Source of the DNA: Allodiplogaster sudhausi
Lineage: Eukaryota; Nematoda; Chromadorea; Rhabditida; Diplogasteridae
Direction of reading: 5' to 3'
Assembly: GCA_945643635.1 (NCBI GenBank)
Contig: CALZFC010000257.1
Location: 612,501-676,500 of the forward strand
Length of the DNA stretch: 64,000 bases
Within the stretch, counting starts at the first letter, position 1. Every line of letters begins with the position of its first letter. Positions 45,201 to 59,375 of this stretch are shown here, one piece after another. The notes under the pieces were generated by a model, which saw only the letters and a program-made list of their open reading frames with translations, ran no database searches and was not told where the DNA came from. The position numbers and the translations under genes were made by a program.

Positions 45201-48200
45201 GTTTTGCTTCAATTCGTATAATTCACTGAAATATGTTAGTCTTCCTTCTATGAAATTCGCTGGACTATCGAATAGATCAAGCTTCCGTAGCGCAGTCGGC
45301 AGCGCGTGAGTCTCATAATCTGAAGGTCGTGAGTTCGAGCCTCACCGGGAGCAGTGTTTTGCTTCAATTCGTATAATTCACAGAAAAATGTTAGTCTTCC
45401 TTCTATGAAATTCGCTGGACTAGCGAATAGATCAGGCTTCCGCAGCGCAGTCGGCAGCGCGTCAGTCTCATAATCTGAAGGTCGTGAGTTCGAGCCTCAC
45501 CGGGAGCATTGTTTTGCTTCATTTCGTATAATTCGCTGAAATATGTTAGTCTTCCTTCTATGAAATTCGCTGGACTTGCGAACAGATCAAGCTTCCGTAG
45601 CGCAGTCGGCAGCGCGTGAGTCTCATAATCTGAAGGTCGTGAGTTCGAGCCTCACCGGGAGCAGTATTTTGCTTCAATTCGTATAATTCACTGAAAAATG
45701 TTACTCTTCCTTCGATGCAATTTGCTGGAATTGCGAACAGATCAAGCTTCCGTAGCGCAGTCGGCAGCGCGTCAGTTTCATAATCTTAAGGGCGTGAGTT
45801 CGAGCCTCACCGGGAGCAGTGTTTTGCTTCAATTCGTATAATTCACTGAAAAATGTTACTCTTCCTTCAATGCAATTTGCTGGAATTGCGAACAGATCAA
45901 GCTTCCGTAGCGCAGTCTGCAGCACGTCAGTCTCATAATCTGAAGGTCGTGAGTTCGAGCCTCACCGGGAGCAGTGTTTTGCTTCAATTCGTATAATTCA
46001 CTGAAATGTGTTAGTCTTCCTTCTATGAAATTCGCTGGACTTGTGAACAGATCAAGCTTCCGTAGCGCAGTCGGCAGCGCGTCAGTCTCATAATCTGAAG
46101 GTCGTGAGTTCGAGCCTCACCGATAGCATTGTTTTGCTTCAATTCGTATAATTCGCTGAAATATGTTAGTCTTCCTTCTATGAAATTCGCTGGACTTGCG
46201 AACAGATCAAGCTTCCGTAGCGCAGTCGGCAGCGCGTCAGTCTCATAATCTGAAGGTCGTGAGTTCGAGCCTCACCGGGAGCAGTGTTTTGCTTCAATTC
46301 GTATAATTCACTGAAATATGTTAGTCTACCTTTATGAAATTCGCTGGACTTGCGAACGGATCAAGCTTCCGTAGCGCAGTCGGCAGCGCGTCAGTCTCAT
46401 AATCTGAAGGTCGTGAGTTCGAGCCTCACCGAGAGCAGTGTTTTGCTTCAATTCGTATAATTCACTGCAATATGTTAGTCTTCCTTCTATGAAATTCGCT
46501 GGACTAGCGAATAGATCAAGCTTCCGTAGCGCAGTCGGCAGCGCGTCAGTCTCATAATCTGAAGGTCGTGAGTTCGAGCCTCACCGGGAGCAGTGTTTTG
46601 CTTCAATTTGTATAATTCACTGAAAAATGTTAGTCTTCCTTCTATGAAATTCGCTGGACTAGCGAATAGATCAAGCTTCCGTAGCGCAGTCGGCAGCGCG
46701 TCAGTCTCATAATCTGAAGGTCGTGAGTTCGAGCCTCACCGGGAGCAGTGCTTTGATTCAATTCGTATAATTCACTGAAATATGTTAGTCTTCCTTCTAT
46801 GAAATTCGCTTTACTAGCGAATAGATCAAGCTTCCGTAGCGCAGTCGGCAGCCCGTCAGTCTCATAATCTGAAGGTCGTGAGTTCGAGCCTCACCGGGAG
46901 CAGTGTTTTGCTTCAATTCGTATAATTCACTGAAATATGTTAGTCTTCCTTCTATGAAATTCGCTGGACTATCGAATAGATCAAGCTTCCGTAGCGCAGT
47001 CGGCAGCGCGTGAGTCTCATAATCTGAAGGTCGTGAGTTCGAGCCTCACCGGGAGCAGTGTTTTGCTTCAATTCGTATAATTCACAGAAAAATGTTAGTC
47101 TTCCTTCTATGAAATTCGCTGGACTAGCGAATAGATCAGGCTTCCGCAGCGCAGTCGGCAGCGCGTCAGTCTCATAATCTGAAGGTCGTGAGTTCGAGCC
47201 TCACCGGGAGCATTGTTTTGCTTCATTTCGTATAATTCGCTGAAATATGTTAGTCTTCCTTCTATGAAATTCGCTGGACTTGCGAACAGATCAAGCTTCC
47301 GTAGCGCAGTCGGCAGCGCGTGAGTCTCATAATCTGAAGGTCGTGAGTTCGAGCCTCACCGGGAGCAGTATTTTGCTTCAATTCGTATAATTCACTGAAA
47401 AATGTTACTCTTCCTTCGATGCAATTTGCTGGAATTGCGAACAGATCAAGCTTCCGTAGCGCAGTCGGCAGCGCGTCAGTTTCATAATCTTAAGGGCGTG
47501 AGTTCGAGCCTCACCGGGAGCAGTGTTTTGCTTCAATTCGTATAATTCACTGAAAAATGTTACTCTTCCTTCAATGCAATTTGCTGGAATTGCGAACAGA
47601 TCAAGCTTCCGTAGCGCAGTCTGCAGCACGTCAGTCTCATAATCTGAAGGTCGTGAGTTCGAGCCTCACCGGGAGCAGTGTTTTGCTTCAATTCGTATAA
47701 TTCACTGAAATGTGTTAGTCTTCCTTCTATGAAATTCGCTGGACTTGTGAACAGATCAAGCTTCCGTAGCGCAGTCGGCAGCGCGTCAGTCTCATAATCT
47801 GAAGGTCGTGAGTTCGAGCCTCACCGATAGCATTGTTTTGCTTCAATTCGTATAATTCGCTGAAATATGTTAGTCTTCCTTCTATGAAATTCGCTGGACT
47901 TGCGAACAGATCAAGCTTCCGTAGCGCAGTCGGCAGCGCGTCAGTCTCATAATCTGAAGGTCGTGAGTTCGAGCCTCACCGGGAGCAGTGTTTTGCTTCA
48001 ATTCGTATAATTCACTGAAATATGTTAGTCTACCTTTATGAAATTCGCTGGACTTGCGAACGGATCAAGCTTCCGTAGCGCAGTCGGCAGCGCGTCAGTC
48101 TCATAATCTGAAGGTCGTGAGTTCGAGCCTCACCGAGAGCAGTGTTTTGCTTCAATTCGTATAATTCACTGCAATATGTTAGTCTTCCTTCTATGAAATT

Positions 48201-51200
48201 CGCTGGACTAGCGAATAGATCAAGCTTCCGTAGCGCAGTCGGCAGCGCGTCAGTCTCATAATCTGAAGGTCGTGAGTTCGAGCCTCACCGGGAGCAGTGT
48301 TTTGCTTCAATTTGTATAATTCACTGAAAAATGTTAGTCTTCCTTCTATGAAATTCGCTGGACTAGCGAATAGATCAAGCTTCCGTAGCGCAGTCGGCAG
48401 CGCGTCAGTCTCATAATCTGAAGGTCGTGAGTTCGAGCCTCACCGGGAGCAGTGCTTTGATTCAATTCGTATAATTCACTGAAATATGTTAGTCTTCCTT
48501 CTATGAAATTCGCTTTACTAGCGAATAGATCAAGCTTCCGTAGCGCAGTCGGCAGCCCGTCAGTCTCATAATCTGAAGGTCGTGAGTTCGAGCCTCACCG
48601 GGAGCAGTGTTTTGCTTCAATTCGTATAATTCACTGAAATATGTTAGTCTTCCTTCTATGAAATTCGCTGGACTATCGAATAGATCAAGCTTCCGTAGCG
48701 CAGTCGGCAGCGCGTGAGTCTCATAATCTGAAGGTCGTGAGTTCGAGCCTCACCGGGAGCAGTGTTTTGCTTCAATTCGTATAATTCACAGAAAAATGTT
48801 AGTCTTCCTTCTATGAAATTCGCTGGACTAGCGAATAGATCAGGCTTCCGCAGCGCAGTCGGCAGCGCGTCAGTCTCATAATCTGAAGGTCGTGAGTTCG
48901 AGCCTCACCGGGAGCATTGTTTTGCTTCATTTCGTATAATTCGCTGAAATATGTTAGTCTTCCTTCTATGAAATTCGCTGGACTTGCGAACAGATCAAGC
49001 TTCCGTAGCGCAGTCGGCAGCGCGTGAGTCTCATAATCTGAAGGTCGTGAGTTCGAGCCTCACCGGGAGCAGTATTTTGCTTCAATTCGTATAATTCACT
49101 GAAAAATGTTACTCTTCCTTCGATGCAATTTGCTGGAATTGCGAACAGATCAAGCTTCCGTAGCGCAGTCGGCAGCGCGTCAGTTTCATAATCTTAAGGG
49201 CGTGAGTTCGAGCCTCACCGGGAGCAGTGTTTTGCTTCAATTCGTATAATTCACTGAAAAATGTTACTCTTCCTTCAATGCAATTTGCTGGAATTGCGAA
49301 CAGATCAAGCTTCCGTAGCGCAGTCTGCAGCACGTCAGTCTCATAATCTGAAGGTCGTGAGTTCGAGCCTCACCGGGAGCAGTGTTTTGCTTCAATTCGT
49401 ATAATTCACTGAAATGTGTTAGTCTTCCTTCTATGAAATTCGCTGGACTTGTGAACAGATCAAGCTTCCGTAGCGCAGTCGGCAGCGCGTCAGTCTCATA
49501 ATCTGAAGGTCGTGAGTTCGAGCCTCACCGATAGCATTGTTTTGCTTCAATTCGTATAATTCGCTGAAATATGTTAGTCTTCCTTCTATGAAATTCGCTG
49601 GACTTGCGAACAGATCAAGCTTCCGTAGCGCAGTCGGCAGCGCGTCAGTCTCATAATCTGAAGGTCGTGAGTTCGAGCCTCACCGGGAGCAGTGTTTTGC
49701 TTCAATTCGTATAATTCACTGAAATATGTTAGTCTACCTTTATGAAATTCGCTGGACTTGCGAACGGATCAAGCTTCCGTAGCGCAGTCGGCAGCGCGTC
49801 AGTCTCATAATCTGAAGGTCGTGAGTTCGAGCCTCACCGAGAGCAGTGTTTTGCTTCAATTCGTATAATTCACTGCAATATGTTAGTCTTCCTTCTATGA
49901 AATTCGCTGGACTAGCGAATAGATCAAGCTTCCGTAGCGCAGTCGGCAGCGCGTCAGTCTCATAATCTGAAGGTCGTGAGTTCGAGCCTCACCGGGAGCA
50001 GTGTTTTGCTTCAATTTGTATAATTCACTGAAAAATGTTAGTCTTCCTTCTATGAAATTCGCTGGACTAGCGAATAGATCAAGCTTCCGTAGCGCAGTCG
50101 GCAGCGCGTCAGTCTCATAATCTGAAGGTCGTGAGTTCGAGCCTCACCGGGAGCAGTGCTTTGATTCAATTCGTATAATTCACTGAAATATGTTAGTCTT
50201 CCTTCTATGAAATTCGCTTTACTAGCGAATAGATCAAGCTTCCGTAGCGCAGTCGGCAGCCCGTCAGTCTCATAATCTGAAGGTCGTGAGTTCGAGCCTC
50301 ACCGGGAGCAGTGTTTTGCTTCAATTCGTATAATTCACTGAAATATGTTAGTCTTCCTTCTATGAAATTCGCTGGACTATCGAATAGATCAAGCTTCCGT
50401 AGCGCAGTCGGCAGCGCGTGAGTCTCATAATCTGAAGGTCGTGAGTTCGAGCCTCACCGGGAGCAGTGTTTTGCTTCAATTCGTATAATTCACAGAAAAA
50501 TGTTAGTCTTCCTTCTATGAAATTCGCTGGACTAGCGAATAGATCAGCTTCCGCAGCGCAGTCGGCAGCGCGTCAGTCTCATAATCTGAAGGTCGTGAGT
50601 TCGAGCCTCACCGGGAGCATTGTTTTGCTTCATTTCGTATAATTCGCTGAAATATGTTAGTCTTCCTTCTATGAAATTCGCTGGACTTGCGAACAGATCA
50701 AGCTTCCGTAGCGCAGTCGGCAGCGCGTGAGTCTCATAATCTGAAGGTCGTGAGTTCGAGCCTCACCGGGAGCAGTATTTTGCTTCAATTCGTATAATTC
50801 ACTGAAAAATGTTACTCTTCCTTCGATGCAATTTGCTGGAATTGCGAACAGATCAAGCTTCCGTAGCGCAGTCGGCAGCGCGTCAGTTTCATAATCTTAA
50901 GGGCGTGAGTTCGAGCCTCACCGGGAGCAGTGTTTTGCTTCAATTCGTATAATTCACTGAAAAATGTTACTCTTCCTTCAATGCAATTTGCTGGAATTGC
51001 GAACAGATCAAGCTTCCGTAGCGCAGTCTGCAGCACGTCAGTCTCATAATCTGAAGGTCGTGAGTTCGAGCCTCACCGGGAGCAGTGTTTTGCTTCAATT
51101 CGTATAATTCACTGAAATGTGTTAGTCTTCCTTCTATGAAATTCGCTGGACTTGTGAACAGATCAAGCTTCCGTAGCGCAGTCGGCAGCGCGTCAGTCTC

Positions 51201-54200
51201 ATAATCTGAAGGTCGTGAGTTCGAGCCTCACCGATAGCATTGTTTTGCTTCAATTCGTATAATTCGCTGAAATATGTTAGTCTTCCTTCTATGAAATTCG
51301 CTGGACTTGCGAACAGATCAAGCTTCCGTAGCGCAGTCGGCAGCGCGTCAGTCTCATAATCTGAAGGTCGTGAGTTCGAGCCTCACCGGGAGCAGTGTTT
51401 TGCTTCAATTCGTATAATTCACTGAAATATGTTAGTCTACCTTTATGAAATTCGCTGGACTTGCGAACGGATCAAGCTTCCGTAGCGCAGTCGGCAGCGC
51501 GTCAGTCTCATAATCTGAAGGTCGTGAGTTCGAGCCTCACCGAGAGCAGTGTTTTGCTTCAATTCGTATAATTCACTGCAATATGTTAGTCTTCCTTCTA
51601 TGAAATTCGCTGGACTAGCGAATAGATCAAGCTTCCGTAGCGCAGTCGGCAGCGCGTCAGTCTCATAATCTGAAGGTCGTGAGTTCGAGCCTCACCGGGA
51701 GCAGTGTTTTGCTTCAATTTGTATAATTCACTGAAAAATGTTAGTCTTCCTTCTATGAAATTCGCTGGACTAGCGAATAGATCAAGCTTCCGTAGCGCAG
51801 TCGGCAGCGCGTCAGTCTCATAATCTGAAGGTCGTGAGTTCGAGCCTCACCGGGAGCAGTGCTTTGATTCAATTCGTATAATTCACTGAAATATGTTAGT
51901 CTTCCTTCTATGAAATTCGCTTTACTAGCGAATAGATCAAGCTTCCGTAGCGCAGTCGGCAGCCCGTCAGTCTCATAATCTGAAGGTCGTGAGTTCGAGC
52001 CTCACCGGGAGCAGTGTTTTGCTTCAATTCGTATAATTCACTGAAATATGTTAGTCTTCCTTCTATGAAATTCGCTGGACTATCGAATAGATCAAGCTTC
52101 CGTAGCGCAGTCGGCAGCGCGTGAGTCTCATAATCTGAAGGTCGTGAGTTCGAGCCTCACCGGGAGCAGTGTTTTGCTTCAATTCGTATAATTCACAGAA
52201 AAATGTTAGTCTTCCTTCTATGAAATTCGCTGGACTAGCGAATAGATCAGGCTTCCGCAGCGCAGTCGGCAGCGCGTCAGTCTCATAATCTGAAGGTCGT
52301 GAGTTCGAGCCTCACCGGGAGCATTGTTTTGCTTCATTTCGTATAATTCGCTGAAATATGTTAGTCTTCCTTCTATGAAATTCGCTGGACTTGCGAACAG
52401 ATCAAGCTTCCGTAGCGCAGTCGGCAGCGCGTGAGTCTCATAATCTGAAGGTCGTGAGTTCGAGCCTCACCGGGAGCAGTATTTTGCTTCAATTCGTATA
52501 ATTCACTGAAAAATGTTACTCTTCCTTCGATGCAATTTGCTGGAATTGCGAACAGATCAAGCTTCCGTAGCGCAGTCGGCAGCGCGTCAGTTTCATAATC
52601 TTAAGGGCGTGAGTTCGAGCCTCACCGGGAGCAGTGTTTTGCTTCAATTCGTATAATTCACTGAAAAATGTTACTCTTCCTTCAATGCAATTTGCTGGAA
52701 TTGCGAACAGATCAAGCTTCCGTAGCGCAGTCTGCAGCACGTCAGTCTCATAATCTGAAGGTCGTGAGTTCGAGCCTCACCGGGAGCAGTGTTTTGCTTC
52801 AATTCGTATAATTCACTGAAATGTGTTAGTCTTCCTTCTATGAAATTCGCTGGACTTGTGAACAGATCAAGCTTCCGTAGCGCAGTCGGCAGCGCGTCAG
52901 TCTCATAATCTGAAGGTCGTGAGTTCGAGCCTCACCGATAGCATTGTTTTGCTTCAATTCGTATAATTCGCTGAAATATGTTAGTCTTCCTTCTATGAAA
53001 TTCGCTGGACTTGCGAACAGATCAAGCTTCCGTAGCGCAGTCGGCAGCGCGTCAGTCTCATAATCTGAAGGTCGTGAGTTCGAGCCTCACCGGGAGCAGT
53101 GTTTTGCTTCAATTCGTATAATTCACTGAAATATGTTAGTCTACCTTTATGAAATTCGCTGGACTTGCGAACGGATCAAGCTTCCGTAGCGCAGTCGGCA
53201 GCGCGTCAGTCTCATAATCTGAAGGTCGTGAGTTCGAGCCTCACCGAGAGCAGTGTTTTGCTTCAATTCGTATAATTCACTGCAATATGTTAGTCTTCCT
53301 TCTATGAAATTCGCTGGACTAGCGAATAGATCAAGCTTCCGTAGCGCAGTCGGCAGCGCGTCAGTCTCATAATCTGAAGGTCGTGAGTTCGAGCCTCACC
53401 GGGAGCAGTGTTTTGCTTCAATTTGTATAATTCACTGAAAAATGTTAGTCTTCCTTCTATGAAATTCGCTGGACTAGCGAATAGATCAAGCTTCCGTAGC
53501 GCAGTCGGCAGCGCGTCAGTCTCATAATCTGAAGGTCGTGAGTTCGAGCCTCACCGGGAGCAGTGCTTTGATTCAATTCGTATAATTCACTGAAATATGT
53601 TAGTCTTCCTTCTATGAAATTCGCTTTACTAGCGAATAGATCAAGCTTCCGTAGCGCAGTCGGCAGCCCGTCAGTCTCATAATCTGAAGGTCGTGAGTTC
53701 GAGCCTCACCGGGAGCAGTGTTTTGCTTCAATTCGTATAATTCACTGAAATATGTTAGTCTTCCTTCTATGAAATTCGCTGGACTATCGAATAGATCAAG
53801 CTTCCGTAGCGCAGTCGGCAGCGCGTGAGTCTCATAATCTGAAGGTCGTGAGTTCGAGCCTCACCGGGAGCAGTGTTTTGCTTCAATTCGTATAATTCAC
53901 AGAAAAATGTTAGTCTTCCTTCTATGAAATTCGCTGGACTAGCGAATAGATCAGGCTTCCGCAGCGCAGTCGGCAGCGCGTCAGTCTCATAATCTGAAGG
54001 TCGTGAGTTCGAGCCTCACCGGGAGCATTGTTTTGCTTCATTTCGTATAATTCGCTGAAATATGTTAGTCTTCCTTCTATGAAATTCGCTGGACTTGCGA
54101 ACAGATCAAGCTTCCGTAGCGCAGTCGGCAGCGCGTGAGTCTCATAATCTGAAGGTCGTGAGTTCGAGCCTCACCGGGAGCAGTATTTTGCTTCAATTCG

Positions 54201-57200
54201 TATAATTCACTGAAAAATGTTACTCTTCCTTCGATGCAATTTGCTGGAATTGCGAACAGATCAAGCTTCCGTAGCGCAGTCGGCAGCGCGTCAGTTTCAT
54301 AATCTTAAGGGCGTGAGTTCGAGCCTCACCGGGAGCAGTGTTTTGCTTCAATTCGTATAATTCACTGAAAAATGTTACTCTTCCTTCAATGCAATTTGCT
54401 GGAATTGCGAACAGATCAAGCTTCCGTAGCGCAGTCTGCAGCACGTCAGTCTCATAATCTGAAGGTCGTGAGTTCGAGCCTCACCGGGAGCAGTGTTTTG
54501 CTTCAATTCGTATAATTCACTGAAATGTGTTAGTCTTCCTTCTATGAAATTCGCTGGACTTGTGAACAGATCAAGCTTCCGTAGCGCAGTCGGCAGCGCG
54601 TCAGTCTCATAATCTGAAGGTCGTGAGTTCGAGCCTCACCGATAGCATTGTTTTGCTTCAATTCGTATAATTCGCTGAAATATGTTAGTCTTCCTTCTAT
54701 GAAATTCGCTGGACTTGCGAACAGATCAAGCTTCCGTAGCGCAGTCGGCAGCGCGTCAGTCTCATAATCTGAAGGTCGTGAGTTCGAGCCTCACCGGGAG
54801 CAGTGTTTTGCTTCAATTCGTATAATTCACTGAAATATGTTAGTCTACCTTTATGAAATTCGCTGGACTTGCGAACGGATCAAGCTTCCGTAGCGCAGTC
54901 GGCAGCGCGTCAGTCTCATAATCTGAAGGTCGTGAGTTCGAGCCTCACCGAGAGCAGTGTTTTGCTTCAATTCGTATAATTCACTGCAATATGTTAGTCT
55001 TCCTTCTATGAAATTCGCTGGACTAGCGAATAGATCAAGCTTCCGTAGCGCAGTCGGCAGCGCGTCAGTCTCATAATCTGAAGGTCGTGAGTTCGAGCCT
55101 CACCGGGAGCAGTGTTTTGCTTCAATTTGTATAATTCACTGAAAAATGTTAGTCTTCCTTCTATGAAATTCGCTGGACTAGCGAATAGATCAAGCTTCCG
55201 TAGCGCAGTCGGCAGCGCGTCAGTCTCATAATCTGAAGGTCGTGAGTTCGAGCCTCACCGGGAGCAGTGCTTTGATTCAATTCGTATAATTCACTGAAAT
55301 ATGTTAGTCTTCCTTCTATGAAATTCGCTTTACTAGCGAATAGATCAAGCTTCCGTAGCGCAGTCGGCAGCCCGTCAGTCTCATAATCTGAAGGTCGTGA
55401 GTTCGAGCCTCACCGGGAGCAGTGTTTTGCTTCAATTCGTATAATTCACTGAAATATGTTAGTCTTCCTTCTATGAAATTCGCTGGACTATCGAATAGAT
55501 CAAGCTTCCGTAGCGCAGTCGGCAGCGCGTGAGTCTCATAATCTGAAGGTCGTGAGTTCGAGCCTCACCGGGAGCAGTGTTTTGCTTCAATTCGTATAAT
55601 TCACAGAAAAATGTTAGTCTTCCTTCTATGAAATTCGCTGGACTAGCGAATAGATCAGGCTTCCGCAGCGCAGTCGGCAGCGCGTCAGTCTCATAATCTG
55701 AAGGTCGTGAGTTCGAGCCTCACCGGGAGCATTGTTTTGCTTCATTTCGTATAATTCGCTGAAATATGTTAGTCTTCCTTCTATGAAATTCGCTGGACTT
55801 GCGAACAGATCAAGCTTCCGTAGCGCAGTCGGCAGCGCGTGAGTCTCATAATCTGAAGGTCGTGAGTTCGAGCCTCACCGGGAGCAGTATTTTGCTTCAA
55901 TTCGTATAATTCACTGAAAAATGTTACTCTTCCTTCGATGCAATTTGCTGGAATTGCGAACAGATCAAGCTTCCGTAGCGCAGTCGGCAGCGCGTCAGTT
56001 TCATAATCTTAAGGGCGTGAGTTCGAGCCTCACCGGGAGCAGTGTTTTGCTTCAATTCGTATAATTCACTGAAAAATGTTACTCTTCCTTCAATGCAATT
56101 TGCTGGAATTGCGAACAGATCAAGCTTCCGTAGCGCAGTCTGCAGCACGTCAGTCTCATAATCTGAAGGTCGTGAGTTCGAGCCTCACCGGGAGCAGTGT
56201 TTTGCTTCAATTCGTATAATTCACTGAAATGTGTTAGTCTTCCTTCTATGAAATTCGCTGGACTTGTGAACAGATCAAGCTTCCGTAGCGCAGTCGGCAG
56301 CGCGTCAGTCTCATAATCTGAAGGTCGTGAGTTCGAGCCTCACCGATAGCATTGTTTTGCTTCAATTCGTATAATTCGCTGAAATATGTTAGTCTTCCTT
56401 CTATGAAATTCGCTGGACTTGCGAACAGATCAAGCTTCCGTAGCGCAGTCGGCAGCGCGTCAGTCTCATAATCTGAAGGTCGTGAGTTCGAGCCTCACCG
56501 GGAGCAGTGTTTTGCTTCAATTCGTATAATTCACTGAAATATGTTAGTCTACCTTTATGAAATTCGCTGGACTTGCGAACGGATCAAGCTTCCGTAGCGC
56601 AGTCGGCAGCGCGTCAGTCTCATAATCTGAAGGTCGTGAGTTCGAGCCTCACCGAGAGCAGTGTTTTGCTTCAATTCGTATAATTCACTGCAATATGTTA
56701 GTCTTCCTTCTATGAAATTCGCTGGACTAGCGAATAGATCAAGCTTCCGTAGCGCAGTCGGCAGCGCGTCAGTCTCATAATCTGAAGGTCGTGAGTTCGA
56801 GCCTCACCGGGAGCAGTGTTTTGCTTCAATTTGTATAATTCACTGAAAAATGTTAGTCTTCCTTCTATGAAATTCGCTGGACTAGCGAATAGATCAAGCT
56901 TCCGTAGCGCAGTCGGCAGCGCGTCAGTCTCATAATCTGAAGGTCGTGAGTTCGAGCCTCACCGGGAGCAGTGCTTTGATTCAATTCGTATAATTCACTG
57001 AAATATGTTAGTCTTCCTTCTATGAAATTCGCTTTACTAGCGAATAGATCAAGCTTCCGTAGCGCAGTCGGCAGCCGTCAGTCTCATAATCTGAAGGTCG
57101 TGAGTTCGAGCCTCACCGGGAGCAGTGTTTTGCTTCAATTCGTATAATTCACTGAAATATGTTAGTCTTCCTTCTATGAAATTCGCTGGACTATCGAATA

Positions 57201-57671
57201 GATCAAGCTTCCGTAGCGCAGTCGGCAGCGCGTGAGTCTCATAATCTGAAGGTCGTGAGTTCGAGCCTCACCGGGAGCAGTGTTTTGCTTCAATTCGTAT
57301 AATTCACAGAAAAATGTTAGTCTTCCTTCTATGAAATTCGCTGGACTAGCGAATAGATCAGGCTTCCGCAGCGCAGTCGGCAGCGCGTCAGTCTCATAAT
57401 CTGAAGGTCGTGAGTTCGAGCCTCACCGGGAGCATTGTTTTGCTTCATTTCGTATAATTCGCTGAAATATGTTAGTCTTCCTTCTATGAAATTCGCTGGA
57501 CTTGCGAACAGATCAAGCTTCCGTAGCGCAGTCGGCAGCGCGTGAGTCTCATAATCTGAAGGTCGTGAGTTCGAGCCTCACCGGGAGCAGTATTTTGCTT
57601 CAATTCGTATAATTCACTGAAAAATGTTACTCTTCCTTCGATGCAATTTGCTGGAATTGCGAACAGATCAA

Positions 57672-59375
57672 GCTTCCGTAGCGCAGTCGGCAGCGCGTCA
57701 GTTTCATAATCTTAAGGGCGTGAGTTCGAGCCTCACCGGGAGCAGTGTTTTGCTTCAATTCGTATAATTCACTGAAAAATGTTACTCTTCCTTCAATGCA
57801 ATTTGCTGGAATTGCGAACAGATCAAGCTTCCGTAGCGCAGTCTGCAGCACGTCAGTCTCATAATCTGAAGGTCGTGAGTTCGAGCCTCACCGGGAGCAG
57901 TGTTTTGCTTCAATTCGTATAATTCACTGAAATGTGTTAGTCTTCCTTCTATGAAATTCGCTGGACTTGTGAACAGATCAAGCTTCCGTAGCGCAGTCGG
58001 CAGCGCGTCAGTCTCATAATCTGAAGGTCGTGAGTTCGAGCCTCACCGATAGCATTGTTTTGCTTCAATTCGTATAATTCGCTGAAATATGTTAGTCTTC
58101 CTTCTATGAAATTCGCTGGACTTGCGAACAGATCAAGCTTCCGTAGCGCAGTCGGCAGCGCGTCAGTCTCATAATCTGAAGGTCGTGAGTTCGAGCCTCA
58201 CCGGGAGCAGTGTTTTGCTTCAATTCGTATAATTCACTGAAATATGTTAGTCTACCTTTATGAAATTCGCTGGACTTGCGAACGGATCAAGCTTCCGTAG
58301 CGCAGTCGGCAGCGCGTCAGTCTCATAATCTGAAGGTCGTGAGTTCGAGCCTCACCGAGAGCAGTGTTTTGCTTCAATTCGTATAATTCACTGCAATATG
58401 TTAGTCTTCCTTCTATGAAATTCGCTGGACTAGCGAATAGATCAAGCTTCCGTAGCGCAGTCGGCAGCGCGTCAGTCTCATAATCTGAAGGTCGTGAGTT
58501 CGAGCCTCACCGGGAGCAGTGTTTTGCTTCAATTTGTATAATTCACTGAAAAATGTTAGTCTTCCTTCTATGAAATTCGCTGGACTAGCGAATAGATCAA
58601 GCTTCCGTAGCGCAGTCGGCAGCGCGTCAGTCTCATAATCTGAAGGTCGTGAGTTCGAGCCTCACCGGGAGCAGTGCTTTGATTCAATTCGTATAATTCA
58701 CTGAAATATGTTAGTCTTCCTTCTATGAAATTCGCTTTACTAGCGAATAGATCAAGCTTCCGTAGCGCAGTCGGCAGCGCGTCAGTCTCATAATCTGAAG
58801 GTCGTGAGTTCGAGCCTCACCGGGAGCAGTGTTTTGCTTCAATTCGTATAATTCACTGAAATATGTTAGTCTTCCTTCTATGAAATTCGCTGGACTATCG
58901 AATAGATCAAGCTTCCGTAGCGCAGTCGGCAGCGCGTCAGTCTCATAATCTGAAGGTCGTGAGTTCGAGCCTCACCGGGAGCAGTGTTTTGCTTCAATTC
59001 GTATAATTCACTGAAAAATGTTAGTCTTCCTTCTATGAAATTCGCTGGACTAGCGAATAGATCAAGCTTCCGTAGCGCAGTCGGCAGCGCGTCAGTCTCA
59101 TAATCTGAAGGTCGTGAGTTCGAGCCTCACCGGGAGCATTGTTTTGCTTCATTTCGTATAATTCGCTGAAATATGTTAGTCTTCCTTCTATGAAATTCGC
59201 TGGACTTGCGAACAGATCAAGCTTCCGTAGCGCAGTCGGCAGCGCGTGAGTCTCATAATCTGAAGGTCGTGAGTTCGAGCCTCACCGGGAGCAGTATTTT
59301 GCTTCAATTCGTATAATTCACTGAAAAATGTTACTCTTCCTTCTATGCAATTTGCTGGACTTGCGAACAGATCAA
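57672..59375 (+). repeat. HOR block, derived left half and canonical monomers 8 to 10
   Basis: Monomers 1 to 7 are as in the reference block. Monomers 8 (58756), 9 (58911) and 10 (59066) have canonical bodies. Monomer 11 (59221) keeps C28G. Confidence 0.85.
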